Shown: positions 12,831-25,608 of the stretch, in pieces
Position numbering within the stretch: the stretch's first letter is position 1
Layout of the letters: each line of letters begins with the position of its first letter
NCBI GenBank assembly: GCA_031213475.1
Contig: JARUPZ010000026.1
Coordinates: forward strand, 760,501 to 824,500
Source: Nereocystis luetkeana
Lineage: Eukaryota; Sar; Phaeophyceae; Laminariales; Laminariaceae
Direction: 5' to 3'
Length of the DNA: 64,000 nucleotides
Translations under genes and position numbers: made by a program
The notes under the pieces: generated by a model
What the model was told of the DNA's origin: nothing
Databases searched by the model: none
What the model saw: the letters and a program-made list of their open reading frames with translations, nothing else

Positions 12831-13729
12831 AATTGATAGGGCAGCCAACCCTGCAACCGTAATGTTCATGGTTTACGCGTGCCTGCTAGTGTAATCCTGT
12901 CAATCACCACCAGCAATAATCCAGTGATGGCTCCCCCAGATTTGTCGTCGGGGGGGAACGCAGCCTCGTGTTTACCGTGTGTTTACCGGGTAGCAAAAAT
13001 CGAAATAGCGCCCCTTACCCTCTCGTACCTGGTACGACTTTTCGAGCCGAGTTTCTCCAGAGCAGTGGGGGGCGGCGAGAAATGTGATCAAGGAACGGCC
13101 TAGAACGAAATAGTGGAATGTTTCCATACAGGCATCGCTCGGCGTTAGCATCTTATTTCCCCACTGGCGGGAATAATTAGACCGGCAGTACCTTCGAAGG
13201 GGGGGGGGGGGGGGGGGTTAGGGATTTTCTTTTCACACTTGTGATACGGCATGTATATATGCGGTGTGTAGGCTTGGTGTGGCCTGGCGAGTGGTGTTTG
13301 CCTGCGTGAGGCGCGAGCAATTGGACTGGTCCATGTTGGCATGGCATGGTCTGGGCCTGTGTGGCGCGCGTGCGTCGGTGGTTACCTATGGTGGAATGGT
13401 GTTTGCGGGTATGGGGAGACGCGCACGACTGTGATTGGCTCGTCTTCCCGTGGTCTGTGCCTAGAGTACTATAGTGTGGGGGGCGCGAAATATTGGCATT
13501 GGCTCAATTTTTCATTTGAGGATTGGTTGACATATATATTCGGTTGTTGGAATGGTTGACCGTTCGGAAGGAATGGTCGACCTCCAAGGAGTAGTTGACC
13601 TTTTGGGGGAATGTATAGTTGACTCGAGGAAAAAGCTGAGTTGAGCCTTTTGTTTGGCTCTCTTTGCGGCGCGTTGAGGTCGGCAAGCAATCTCCAAGGT
13701 GCTGCTGGAATTCAGCAGCGGCCAAAGGA

Positions 13730-13922
<193 letters not shown>

Positions 13923-13939
13923 CGTCTCTTTGTTTGGTA

Positions 13940-16900
13940 ATGTAATGATCGGCCGTTTCGTTAATTTACTATACATTGAATGGGTTGTGCCTGAAGGGAG
14001 GGAGAGATGGAGAGGTGGGGTATAGGAGAGGGCGGAGAGTAAGGGTAAAAGGAGGACACGGAGAGGTGTGGTTTTAAAGAAAGAGAGAGATAAATTGGTC
14101 GGGAAAGCGATAGACGAGAAGAAGGCAGGGGGTGGGGTCGATGGCGCGGGGGGGGGGGGGGGGGGGGGGGTCTTCTCAGGTCTAGAAGGACTGCTGTATC
14201 CGCGGTATTAATGGTATACCCCGAGAAGCCTCTCTCTCTTTTCGCTGTTATATTCCGTCGTGTGATTGGATGTTTGGCGTTTTCCCTGTCGGAGCTCTCC
14301 GCCCCAAGTGAGTGAGCACCTTTTTATTTTTGACTTTCGGGAAGGGAAGAAGTAGGGAGGGGGGAGAGGAGGGGGGGAGGGAAGAAGCAGGGGGGGGGAG
14401 GGGGGGGAGGAGAGAGGGGCGGGAGAAAGGAAGGAAAGAGGGGAAGAGGAGGAGTGGTGAGATTCATGGAGAGGGGGGGAGGGGCGGTTGACGCGACCTG
14501 TTATCAGCAGGAGGGGAAGACGCGAGGAGGGGAGGTGGGGGAGGAGAGAAGTGGAAGATGTATGTGGGGTGTCATCACAACTTACGTCGGGTGGTTTTCT
14601 TTTGTGCGATTGTTTTACTCTCGACTCAGGCAGGGAGAACGGGTGACCGTCAGTCCGGGAATCTCCGAAGCAAAGCGTTTGTGTGTTGGTGTGGTTTATC
14701 TAGCGTGCGTGGGTTCATACATGCATACATACCTGGTACATTCCAGTCGTATGTGTGCTTGCGCGCGACTTACGTACGTACGTTGCACCTTTTTTTCCCC
14801 TCCCTCCTTTTATCGTTCATTGTATCTGCCGATCGTCAACTGTCTGTTGCTCGGGTCGCGGGTTGGGTGGGCCATCTATTGGTCACAGGCGGATGGGTTG
14901 GCATCCGGGTGGTCTTACGATGACTTGTTGGTTGGGCTGTGTATTTCGTGCAACGTTCTTTTTTTTTTCGAACGGCCAGCCCAGCAGGCTTTCTTTATAT
15001 TAAGGACTCCTCCGTAGGAAAATTGGTCACACCGTGCGTGTTTTACTACTGTAATGCTACAGTGGGTCGCTTTTATAATCGAAACGCTGGTAGGTGTGGT
15101 ATCAATATCAGTAGGTTTAAGAGGGGGGTCCGTACTGCAGTTGTAGGAGCAAGGATCGAAAACTACTCCGGTTTCCCGGAGAGACGTAGGCTTTAAAGTC
15201 GCGGGTTTATATCGGGCTTTCTTTTGCGGAAAGTTATCATACTATATACTCATGTTGATACTGCAGTAGGTAGGTGTCAAATGTAACGAGTATTACTTCC
15301 AGTAGTTGTGCTGCGTTTTGCCCGTTTCTTGCTCCCCCTCACTGTAAGTACCCGGTTTATTGTGTCCGACTTTTTTGTTTTGTATTTTTCTGCTTTTTTG
15401 TTTTGGGTTATACCTTCCTCATATGCCGTGCATGTCGTTGGTCTTGTGGCGAATGGGTGGAGTGCCATGCCATCCGTTGGGCCGAGAGGGTCGGTAGAGA
15501 GAGTGGGTGGGTGAGTTGGTGACGCAGAGCAGGGATCCACTATAAATGTTGCTTGTTGTTGCTGTTGCTGCTGCCGCTGCTCTTGGCAATGGAAAAGGGA
15601 AGACGGTGATGATGATGGTGCTGACCTCTTTTTAGCGCTTTCCGTGTGGGAGGGGGACAAAATCCACGATTTTTTTCATGTTATATACGTGGAGATAAAC
15701 TCTCTGGTGTGCTGCGTGTCGCTCTCCTGGCTGTTGCTGGTTACCTTTGCTGTCCTTTCTTTGCGATCGTGTGTTTGTTGTCGTTGCAGTAGCAAGTACC
15801 TTGGTAGGTGTCGCTCCCTCACGTCCCCGTCGACCCGCTAAAGGCTGGGAAGGGAGAAAAATGGCCGGGGCGGGCGGGGTTGGCGAGAGACACGGATATT
15901 TTAAAAACGGCCAACTACATAGGATGCCGAATATTGTGGAAGGTAGGTGATGATGGGGCGTGTTGCCCTTGACTCTCTTACCAGATGAAGTGCGTGGATT
16001 TCCCGTGATGTCGGAGGGGGCTCCTGCCCGTGTTAACGAACCCCTTAAGGAGCTCCCCGAGAGGGCGACCAAATCAATGGCAACGACGTTGGTTGGTGTT
16101 TTCGACCGGCCTCACGACCACATCGTCAGCGACCAGTAGTAGTAGGAGGGGTATGTTCGGATCACGCTGCGCCGCGACGTATACATATACCTGGTATATA
16201 TATATTATATATATATACAAGTTTTCCCTTCAGAGTGGCATGAGCTTATTAGCGTGTAAGAAGACTCTTGCCGAAATACCTATTTGGTGGGTTGGTTTGA
16301 ACTATTCCACCAATTGCAGTTGTCTGTGCTGCAGTTGGGGCAATAGCTCAAATATCTACCTGGTATATATTATATATACGCAACCCCCTTGCCTTGCACG
16401 TTTTTAATTTTTTTCACGAAGTATTTATCTATCTTCCCCGTTGCTGTCTTCCTCCTTTTTTTTGTTTCTCTCTCCTTCCTAACGGTATGGCCCCGCCAAC
16501 AAGAAACACCTCCTACGTACGTAATCCGAGCAGGCCTGTGACATTTTTATTGGGGCGCCATCTTCAAACAAAACCTCGAGCGTCGCGGGCTATTCTACGG
16601 GATTTTTTTCGTGTAGAGAGTTAGTTCACCACTAAACCGCCTTTCTTGGCCCAATTTTCGTACGAGCGTTCTCCAAAACGTGAGAGCCTCTTGTTCGTAT
16701 ATATTTGTAGGCTCTTAATCGTGGGCCTACACTGTGAGGTCGTAACTAAGACCCGGAGGGGTTCTTAGTTGCCCCTCCTTCCGCAGAAATATTTGATCAA
16801 CGTTTTCTTCCCTCGTTCTCTCGCGTCGAATTGATTGTGTACCCCTGATATATCACAATGGATGGGACACCAATTATTTCAATTTTTTGTCTTCCCCTAA

Positions 16901-18190
16901 TAATCCACGCAGAGGGAAGAGGCGATCGCTGTAGTCATGACCACTTTCCTCTTCTTGCTCCGTCAATGTTCCCTTCTCTAGTCTAAGGGGAGGGTCATTG
17001 ACTACGCTTTTTTTTTTTCAGACACATATTGGTTGCGATTCCCGTCTGAGTGAAAAAAATGACTGTATGACTTGTGATCAGTATGTATGCCAAGTATTAC
17101 GGGGGGGCATAGTTAATAGGACCTGTGGTATACATAACAACCTACCTGGTATATATTTAAATTTTTCTACGAACATTATCTGGTCCTATTAACTATGGTT
17201 CCCCGTAATAGTGCAACAACAGCGACAGAAAAAAATATCGGCCCAATTTCTCGACACGGATATAGTCTACCACACGCATGATCATTGACTCGCAAAAAAA
17301 TGGCGCGCCGTTTTGACGTGATTATCGTCTGTGTATAGCGATATATATGATGTAGTCACAGGTATGCAGCCAAATGAGAAAAAGTTGGTGCGGCATTGTG
17401 GACGAACTTCGATTTCGGGGGCAAAAAGAATAGCCTGTGTGATCGAGATGATTTTTTTGTTTTCCCCCGAAATAATTTCGCGTTTTTTTTTCGGCCGGGC
17501 GGTAATGAAACACCGCCCGTAGACACTTTACTTCCTCTGGATGCCCCAAGGGTTTTTCCGAGAGCGTTTTGTGGAGTAGTATTAGATTTAATTTTTTCCG
17601 TTTCTACAGAGTGACGTGTGTAGGTGCTACTACCACTGATGCTGCTCGTCATACTGTGCTGCTGCTGCCGCTGCTATCGTTCGTACGACGATGAGAGTCG
17701 GTTGAGAGCAGGGAAAGGGTATGAAAAAATATGGAGGGTTCGAACAAACAACCAAAAATAATACAATAATGTACTTCGAGCACCGGTTTTATTGGTTCGT
17801 TGAAGAAAGCTGCTGACGGCGGGATTATTATTGTGAACACTATTTTTCCATCTTTTGGTGCCCCCATCGCAGGAGATCTCCGGAGATCTGGTTGCGTTTT
17901 TATTCCGGGCGATCGGCTCGACCAAATCACAACCTACTATAATCCTTAATTCAGCGAGTAGTATAGTTGGTGTGGTTTCTTCGTCAACCTGCGACGGCCG
18001 CGTGGCTGTCGTTTTTAACTTAATCACACTTCTGTATGCTTTCTTTCATGACAGTTTTGAGTGCCTTCGCTTGGTACTTATCAATTGTGACGTATGTGAG
18101 CGCATACAGCAGTTTTACTGACTGTATGGACACGATACTTTGAACAACGCACGGTATATATCGCTCATCATTTTGCTTTCCAAGTCGTCT
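13940..18190. other. No supported gene
   Basis: Purine-rich stretch to 14460, then AT-richer unique sequence. The frame at 14454-15017 is open but Cys/Trp-rich without any domain. One MITE-D lies at 17095-17210. Confidence 0.45.
17095..17210. mobile_element. MITE-D
   Basis: Ends TATTACGGGGGGGCATAG and CCCCGTAATA. The interior contains TACCTGGTATA at a point where the copy at 55824 has unrelated bases. Confidence 0.75.
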
Positions 18191-18479
18191 TATATTATTT
18201 AATGCGCACCCCCCCCGCTCGGAGCGAGGGGGGGCGGAGAGAGGGGCAGACCCCCGTGGCTGCCCCAGTAGCACCCCCCTCTGCTAACATCCGTAAACCT
18301 GTGTCAGACTCCATCCCCAACCAACTGGCGACGTCGATCACTCGACGCCAGACTCCAACAACATGGGGTTGGCTCACGTTGCAGATACCTATGATAATAC
18401 CCCTCCTCCCACCCCCCCGCGCACCTGTGTATGCCGTTGTGGTCGTAGTATTGCCTGTTGAGTGAGGTAGTAATCCGTA

Positions 18480-18750
18480 TAACTCTCTCTCTCCCCCCCC
18501 CCTTCCGAACGGCGGGATGTTTTGTGGGGCGTCGGTACTACCGTATTCGGAGGTACGCTGACCTACCCGCATAGTTTCAGTCCCTGGGGGAACCGGGGAG
18601 ATGTGTTTCCAGGCACGCGCGCGCAAGCATTTCTTTAAGAAAAGGAACGTACGTGCGAAGTGTGAGATTCGAGCCCGTGTGAGTCCTCGACGACGTCAAC
18701 CGTGAAGGTGTTACCTACTGGGCTATCGGGTCGGGGCAAAACATCGATCG
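18480..18750 (-). mobile_element. Third tRNA-headed SINE-like family, copy 1
   Basis: On the minus strand it has an A box TAGCCCAGTAGG and a B box GGGCTCGAATC, then a body with AAACACATCTCCCCGG, GGGACTGAAAC and GCGGGTAGGTCAGCGTAC. The copy at 19340-19590 shares head and body in the same order. Confidence 0.55.
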
Positions 18751-19339
18751 ATTACCCGGCGAACCAACGCCCCAGCGGGTAGGGTGAACCGTATTAACTG
18801 GATCAAGTCCGGCGGGAAGGCCTCATAGCCTCGGTTTTTGTTAGTGGGTGAGCTCGCGCAAGTCCCACACTACCCGGGAGATATGACTCTTCCTTCCGGG
18901 TGGCTATCTCCACCGCACCTGCCTGTCTCGGGGGCCAGTCAGGTCAGGTCGGTTCAACGTGCCCAAGCGCCAGCAGCAGCAACCGCCGCCTGTGCTGATG
19001 TTGCAACGGGAGCTACAGGTTAAACTGACACACGACACGAGAACGTGGAAGGTGGAAGTGCGCTGGTGAGCTTAACAGCCCTTATGTTTACCAATCCGCC
19101 GGAGGATAAAAGAAATAAAAAAATTAAAATATTACCCGGCCGAGGGCAATCCTTACAACACCGTACTAACAACTACCAGGTACGAGTATACCAGTAAGTA
19201 GTCAGTGCACACAAGTGAAGACGGCGCGGCTTATAGCGAGAAGGGGTAGTGCGACGTGAGGGTGTTACCTACTGAGCTATAGGGGTAACAGATCGATCGA
19301 TTACCCAGCCCAAGGTAAAATCCTTATATATATTATCCC

Positions 19340-19590
19340 TATAGCACTCTCCCCCCCCTCTAAACGGCGATACCTTTGGGGCGTCGGAACCGTATGTATA
19401 TACGTCCGTACGCTGACCTACCCGCTTCGTTTCATTCCCTGGGTAACCACAGGGAGATGTGTTTTTTAGGTGTGCACGCGCAAGCGTTTCTGTAAGTAAG
19501 AGAAACGCTCGAAATGAGGTTCGAATCCGTGACCTGGACGACGTCAAATAAATGTGAGGGTGTTACCTACTGAGCTATAGTAGGGGTAAA
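19340..19590 (-). mobile_element. Third tRNA-headed SINE-like family, copy 2
   Basis: A box TAGCTCAGTAGG and B box GGATTCGAACC are followed by the same body as at 18480-18750. A head-only fragment with the A box lies just before it at 19250-19290. Confidence 0.55.
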
Positions 19591-19712
19591 AGATCGATCG
19601 ATTACCCAACCCAAGGTAATCCTTATAAGAGCGACCGTTCTTTTCGCGCTCGTTCCCTCGACAATGACTAGGAAGGGTGGTACGTAAAAGGTAAATACAA
19701 AAGTACGTGCCG

Positions 19713-19962
19713 TAAGGCTCATTCTTATCGGAGAGCTCTTTTTCCAAATTTTCCAAAGTTTGGAAATAATTGGAGATATGTATCGATATACGGAGGCGTT
19801 CTGTCACTATTTGTGAAATTCTCCAGAAGAAGCAAAAATATCAAGTTCGTTAACATTCCAATATTCGGAAAAAAAAAACAGGAAAATATGGAAGATTGAA
19901 AAAGTGCGCGAAAAAAATGTCGAAAATTTGGGAAAAAAAGCTCTCCGATAAGAATGACCCTA
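19713..19962. mobile_element. MITE-C
   Basis: About 250 bp with inverted ends TAAGGCTCATTCTTATCGGA and CTCTCCGATAAGAATGACCC. Confidence 0.75.
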
Positions 19963-20228
19963 ATTAGTAAGTTGAACATTAGTGTACCTTTTCGAACGGT
20001 CCTCGACCAGAGCTTTCCGTAAATAGCCATATACCAGGGTACGTACGAATATAGCTCGCTGCATGTCGTCAAGTATTGGAGACGTTTCCCATTCTGGAAA
20101 CATCGAGCGCAGAAAAAAAATACGACCGACGGCACATCCCTGTGCGATAAACCCGCATCATTTTTTATTTGTTAATGTGATGATACAACTCCCCCTCCAA
20201 TTTCAAGACAACTTGTTCTTCGTGGTTA

Positions 20229-20246
20229 GACTAACCCTAACCCTAA
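20229..20246. repeat. Interstitial telomere-like CCCTAA repeats
   Basis: Two complete CCCTAA units plus partial ones (CTAACCCTAACCCTAACC), directly followed by a MITE-A-like stretch and, 60 bp on, a satellite. Confidence 0.6.
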
Positions 20247-20309
20247 CCACCCCTTTAGGACCTCACTCCTCCCGTTGTGGGGACAAGCTGCGAACAATGC
20301 CCTATAGGG

Positions 20310-20700
20310 GGGGGGGCTTAAATCTCTCAGCCGACTTTGTAGGGGTGTGGTGCCTTATTTTCTCGGCCGACCTCATAGGGGTGTGGTACGTTGTTTTCTC
20401 TCAGCCGACCTTGTAGAGGCGTGGTGCCTTATTTTCTCTCAGCCGACATTGTAGGGGTGTGGTGCCTTATTTTCTCGGCCGGCCTCATAATAGGGGGGGT
20501 GCCTTATTTTTCTCGGCCGACCTCATAGAGGAGGGGTGCCTTATTTTCCCGGCCGACCTTGTAGGGGTGTGGTGCCTTATTTTTTCTCAGCCGACCTTGT
20601 AGGGGTGTGGTGCCTTATTTTCTCGGCCGACCACATAGGGGTGGTGCCTTATTTTTCTCCGCCGACCTCATAGAGGAGGGGTGCCTTATTTTCTCAACAG
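20310..20700. repeat. Satellite-like tandem array, about 40-45-bp unit
   Basis: About nine units of GCCGACCTNGTAGGGGTGTGG followed by TGCCTTATTTTCTCGG, alternating between variants with TTGTAGGGG and CATAGAGGAGG. Confidence 0.8.
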
Positions 20701-21341
20701 AAAATTAGCAAACACACACGATCACATTATTCATGTGAAAGAGCGCCACGAATAGATAGCTCTAAAAAACATTGTCATTTTTTTATTCAAAAACTATTAT
20801 TTTGTTTTTGTAAAAGTGTGTCGTACTACTCTATTTAATACCAAGCGGCAGTAGTTTGTTGTGTTCGCTTTTGAGCTCAAGCGATCACAAAAAAAATGGC
20901 CCAAAAAGTATACCAGGTAGCCCCTAAGAGTCAGATGGGACGAGTCTTTTAATTGGAATTAGAGTCGGATTCACGGTGCTACTGCTCACCGGCTTGGCTG
21001 ACTCGGTCACTACCGATTATACCGCTGTCGTTCTCAACACCTATCAGCACATATACTACTGGTTTGCAGCAGCAGTATACACCAGGTATAAGTATGCCTC
21101 TCCTCTCCCCTCCCGAAAGGAATTTATAGTGGGTTTCTCGAGCGTAATTGAGATAAAACTGCTGGCGACATAGTGGTCAGGTCGATCATTAGGTTACTAC
21201 TGCCGGTACATGCTGTTTCAGCGCCCAGCCTTACATATTTAGGTTTCCGGACAATGCACTACAAAATGTAGCTGGTGCAATACTATAAAAAAAAAAACGA
21301 CAAGGGCCCCCGCCTCCTGGCACCTCAGAGAGTTGATCCTT

Positions 21342-21425
21342 TTAGAACTGCAGTCCCGTCTGCGGGACAATCCAGTCAAATTCCAAGTAGTTTGTCCCGG
21401 AGACGGGACTGCGGTTCTGAAAGGG
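21342..21425. mobile_element. MITE-A
   Basis: A palindromic copy with inner arms CTGCGGGACAA and TTGTCCCGGAGACGG, i.e. compensating changes in both arms relative to other copies. The right flank is TTAA. Confidence 0.75.
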
Positions 21426-21661
21426 TTAAGTTGAATATTGACCATAAAGAGCGACGATCACGGCGACGACCGTCACTGCTGCCATTGGGGGTGAGATACC
21501 TACGAATCGGTGTCCGGGGGTTACGATGGAGGGAACGGTGAGGCAAGGGCAGCATGGCCCTCTATCCGTAGTGCCGCTCTTGGATAAATGGTTGACAACA
21601 CCAAAGCTACCAACCATTGCTTTGGCCGCTATCAAAAAGAGGGGGTCACAAAGGGGTTAAC

Positions 21662-21750
21662 CCTTTTAGAACCGCAGTCCCATATGCGGGGACAAACCAC
21701 TCAAATTTCAAGTAGTTTGTCCCCAAAACGGGACTGCGGTTCTAAAGGTG
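21662..21750. mobile_element. MITE-A
   Basis: The left end is TTAACCCTTTTAGAACCGC; the right arm is GGGACTGCGGTTCTAAAGG. It lies 235 bp from the previous copy. Confidence 0.75.
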
Positions 21751-22382
21751 TGTGAAGGTCGAAAACAGTGAAGAAAAAAAAAGACAGACCCCTTGCATTG
21801 GCCGCTAAAAAAAAAGGGGGTCACAAAGGGGTTAAGGTCGGAAACAGTGAAGAAAAAAAAAGACAGACCCCTCTCGAAAAATTGCGACCCTCACTGCAAT
21901 ATACCATCACTGATGGCTAATTCTTCATACTTTTTAGCGCACACCCCACACGCCACCCAGCACCGTTTTCTTATTTTTAAACAAATCGCCACTATTTTTG
22001 GAAACCGATTTTCGTCCGCAGGGCCCAATGGCGTCTTACGGTACAAGGGAAAAACCATCAAACAAAAAAAAAATATGCTGGACCGCGGACACCGGAAGGT
22101 CCAAATCTCAACGCTAGGATACGGCTTTTGGGGGACACAATAGTACCAGGCATAACAGGAAAAAAATTGACGCCAATGACACCCACTACGATCAGAACCA
22201 TGAATAAATACACTATCGGTATACCGTGTACTGCCTCGAAGTAATATGGTCAAAATGTGTGTACGAGCGGACTTGTCGCAACAGTTATCGACAAACCACA
22301 CAAAAAACGAGATACTGAATTAATACACGCAGCTACTACTATACTCGATAACTTTCTGTCTGCCAGATTCGCACAGTGGCAT

Positions 22383-22417
<35 letters not shown>

Positions 22418-22774
22418 CCGCCAATAACACCGCCACGATCATCACCACCACCACCACCACCAATCCCCATCCAACAGGGTGCAAAAAGAACACGGGAAAA
22501 AAAAAACCGACAACGCACTTAATGGGACGCCAAAACCACTATGACCATCCTGGGCGAAAATGCTAGGCTCGTTCAAGTCTTCACATTCATGCCGAAACGT
22601 TCCTCCTATTTCCGTCCCTCCAGAGCGGCCACGCGCAACTCCTCGAGAGCTTCACCCACGCTTTTGGGGGTGGAACCACTTGGAAATAGTGCGTCACACA
22701 CTTTGGCGGGAAAGCCACTTGGAACTAGTGTGGGATCATTTATGCCGTGGTGGAAAAAAGGGTCATACCTCGGG

Positions 22775-23070
22775 ACAGATCATCTACAGATCATCTAGAC
22801 CATCTACAGATAGATCCCAACCTACCGGCATGATGTGCCGTGCAGGATCATCTGCATAGTGCAGATCCAACACTAGGGGGCACGACCTACAGTAGACTAC
22901 AATGCGGATGATACACGGCCTCCTGCACCCGGCAGCATGAGCTAGATCATACCGATCATACAGATCATACAGATCAGGGGTACATCTGACATGAAAGATG
23001 CAGATCAGTAAGGGAATATCGGTGATCTATCTGATCTACCTGATCTGTCTGGTCTGTCCGAGTATTGAAA
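22775..23070. repeat. GATC-rich dispersed repeat E
   Basis: Many GATCATCTACAGATAGATC-like units, then ATCTGCATAGTGCAGATCC and CATACAGATCATACAGATCA. Collinear copies: 5015-5290 and 42865-43165; fragments: 33595-33695 and 33880-34000. Confidence 0.65.
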
Positions 23071-23768
23071 GGATCATGCCACCCAACTCCTCGCCGCTAC
23101 AAATACCACCAACTCTACCGAGCAGACCTAGCTATGAGTCGGCAGGATTTCACGGCTAATAACTAGTCGGTAGGTGCTGCTAGCCAACTAATTGACTTTA
23201 GTCGGAAAAAGTCGGCGGGCGAAGCCAGCCGGTGGCCAGTCTACTTGCCGACTCAAGTCAGGAGAGCTGAGCAGAGCAAAGTCAGCCTGTTCAGACGTCC
23301 CCGACCGAAAGAGGCCCCGCCACCGAAACAAAAAAAAACATCATCCCGCAGTTACCAACGCCTTCCTACAAGCATCATCCCGCATATACCAACGCCTTCC
23401 TGCAAGCATCATCCCGCATTCACCAACGCCTTCCTACAAGCATGGAAACCCAATGAGCCCGAAAGTCGGCACCTATCGGGAAACGATGATCTATTAGACC
23501 GAAAAACTAAAAGTCTGTGACTCGAGTCGCGGCGACTCACAGCTCTCACCAATCCCCTCTCTCTCTCTACGAGCACGACTAATAGTTTGCGACTCGAGCC
23601 GTGGCGACGCTAATAGCTCTAGTCGACTCCCTCTCGCACGAGCCGCGGGGCGAGCATTTCAACTCAGGACCGAAATATATCGATGATCGACATCAGTCCG
23701 ACCAACAACTAGTTGGTGACCCCAAGTCCCCAACTCGTGCCGGCCTCTCAGATCTAACCAACTCCCTC

Positions 23769-23949
23769 TCAGGACCGAAACACATCGATGAAATCCCCTT
23801 CCACCTCCCCGCCCCCCCCTTCAACATCCATCCCATCGACGCCTCCCGCCACTCGAACGCCTGCCACAGGGGTGGCTGTATTTTCGCCCCCGCCCTCTCC
23901 GTTTCTTTCCGTTCCCACTACCCCCCCCGCCGCCCCAACTACCGGCCGC

Positions 23950-23982
<33 letters not shown>

Positions 23983-24100
23983 GCTGCTGCCGCCGCCGCT
24001 GCTGCTGCTGCTGCTGTTTCTCCTGCTGCTGTCTCCCCGGTCACATTTGCTGGCGCCGCTGCACCGATTGACCCTCCTTCCCCTCTACGACTAACGCTCA
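23769..24100 (-). CDS. Possible Ala-rich exon (unconfirmed)
   Basis: An open minus-strand frame has a Ser/Arg/Gly start, about 24 Ala codons (a CAG/GCn run), then a Gly/Val-rich, acidic end (VAGGVDGMDVEGGGGEVEGD) and stop after FIDVFRS. Composition resembles gene 2 exon d, which lies upstream on the same strand and may need further 3' exons. The plus strand is equally open and there is no recognisable domain, so it may be only a triplet repeat. Confidence 0.2.
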
Positions 24101-25608
24101 TCTCTGTGGGGAAACCTTCTCCTCCATCTGCGCATTCGCCGAAAAACAGACAAGAGCAGGATAGGACAGGACGAGACAAGACAGCCAGACAAAACCGAGT
24201 TGAAACCGATACACAACACACGCGGTGACCTTTACCAACGCCTATAGGGCACACGCGGCGACCTTTACCAACGCCTATAGGGCTGCAGTCCCGTTTGGAA
24301 AAAAACAACAACTTGGAATTAGACGCGAGGTGAACGCCAAGCGAAAGTCCATATAATATCTATCGTTTCCCGGAAAAGCGAAAACAATGAATTCACTCTA
24401 TGTTGGCACGAAACGGGCAAAAATCATTCGTCAATCATTTCCAGCTAAATCTGGAGAGGTTTAGGCTCATCTTAACACGAAACTATAAATACCAACTCCC
24501 GGCGTCCATGAGTCCAGTTTAACCATCAAAAGCCATCATTCAAGAAGGTTGGTTCCAGGGTTTCAATAGGTGCAGGCGTTGTACCATTCTTACCCGTCCA
24601 CCGAAGGATTGAAGAAAAATAGGACAAGACAGGGTAGGTCAGGAAGCCCTCCCCCCTCCCAAAAAAGAGAAATCAAGTAATTCGACGCTGTTATCCATAC
24701 GTAAGAAAGTACTCATAAGGCGCCGAAGTCCGCCTGAGCAGCGAATCTTAGTAGGATGCAGGCCACCCTTTATGCGACTCGACGAACGCCTGACGGCGCG
24801 CACTACGAGCGCGCGCCTGGTACAAGCGATGTCTGCCGAGTCAGTGTGAAGAAGTCGACTTTTCCCGTCCTGTCATTGTGGGGCAGCAACGGTTTATGGT
24901 CATACGACTACGGCCATCATGACGACGAGTACACCCCCACCCCCACCCCCACCCCCACCTCCACCCCGACATCCCTCGCAACAATATCGAAACGACAACA
25001 CCATCGAAACAAACAAGACAATGAGCACGATCGCCACCACCCGGATCCCCCCAAGCGCCACGAACAAACAAACGACTGCATCATACTTGAAGCACAAAAA
25101 CCCACAGACCCATGAACACCATCACACCGCTCTCGTCGACAACTACAACAGACATTTTTCAAGCCCCAAACACCGATCTCAAACACCGCCCGACAGTCTT
25201 GACCTAAGCGACAAAAGGAGTCAGACACACCGGCACATCACGAACCATACCGTCCCCCCCCCCCCCCCCCCCCCCCCCTGGTACCTCTGGGGGGCGGGCG
25301 CCTACGGTGGGGTCCCTGCTCTTGCCTCGGGCGTGATCGTCCCAGTAGAGGATGTCGACGAGGGCGGACAGAGGATCGAAAGACACCGGCTATTTGTTAG
25401 AAGCTTGCTGCCGATTCGGTTGTTGATTCCTGGAGTATTCTTACAAACTTGGCGTCGAACTGGTTGTAAGGACTACTGGATTTTCCAAAAACAATGCGCA
25501 AGGGCACGTCGACATGAGGTCATCATTTACTGTTCAACCAACCTCCCCCCGGCTACTACCCCTCCCCCCCCCCTCTTCACCCCCCCCCCGTCAAAAACGC
25601 CGACTTAC

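Noticed and set aside
20310-20700. CRISPR-like regular spacing
   Set aside because: Units are contiguous and all similar, with no unique spacers; eukaryotic satellite.
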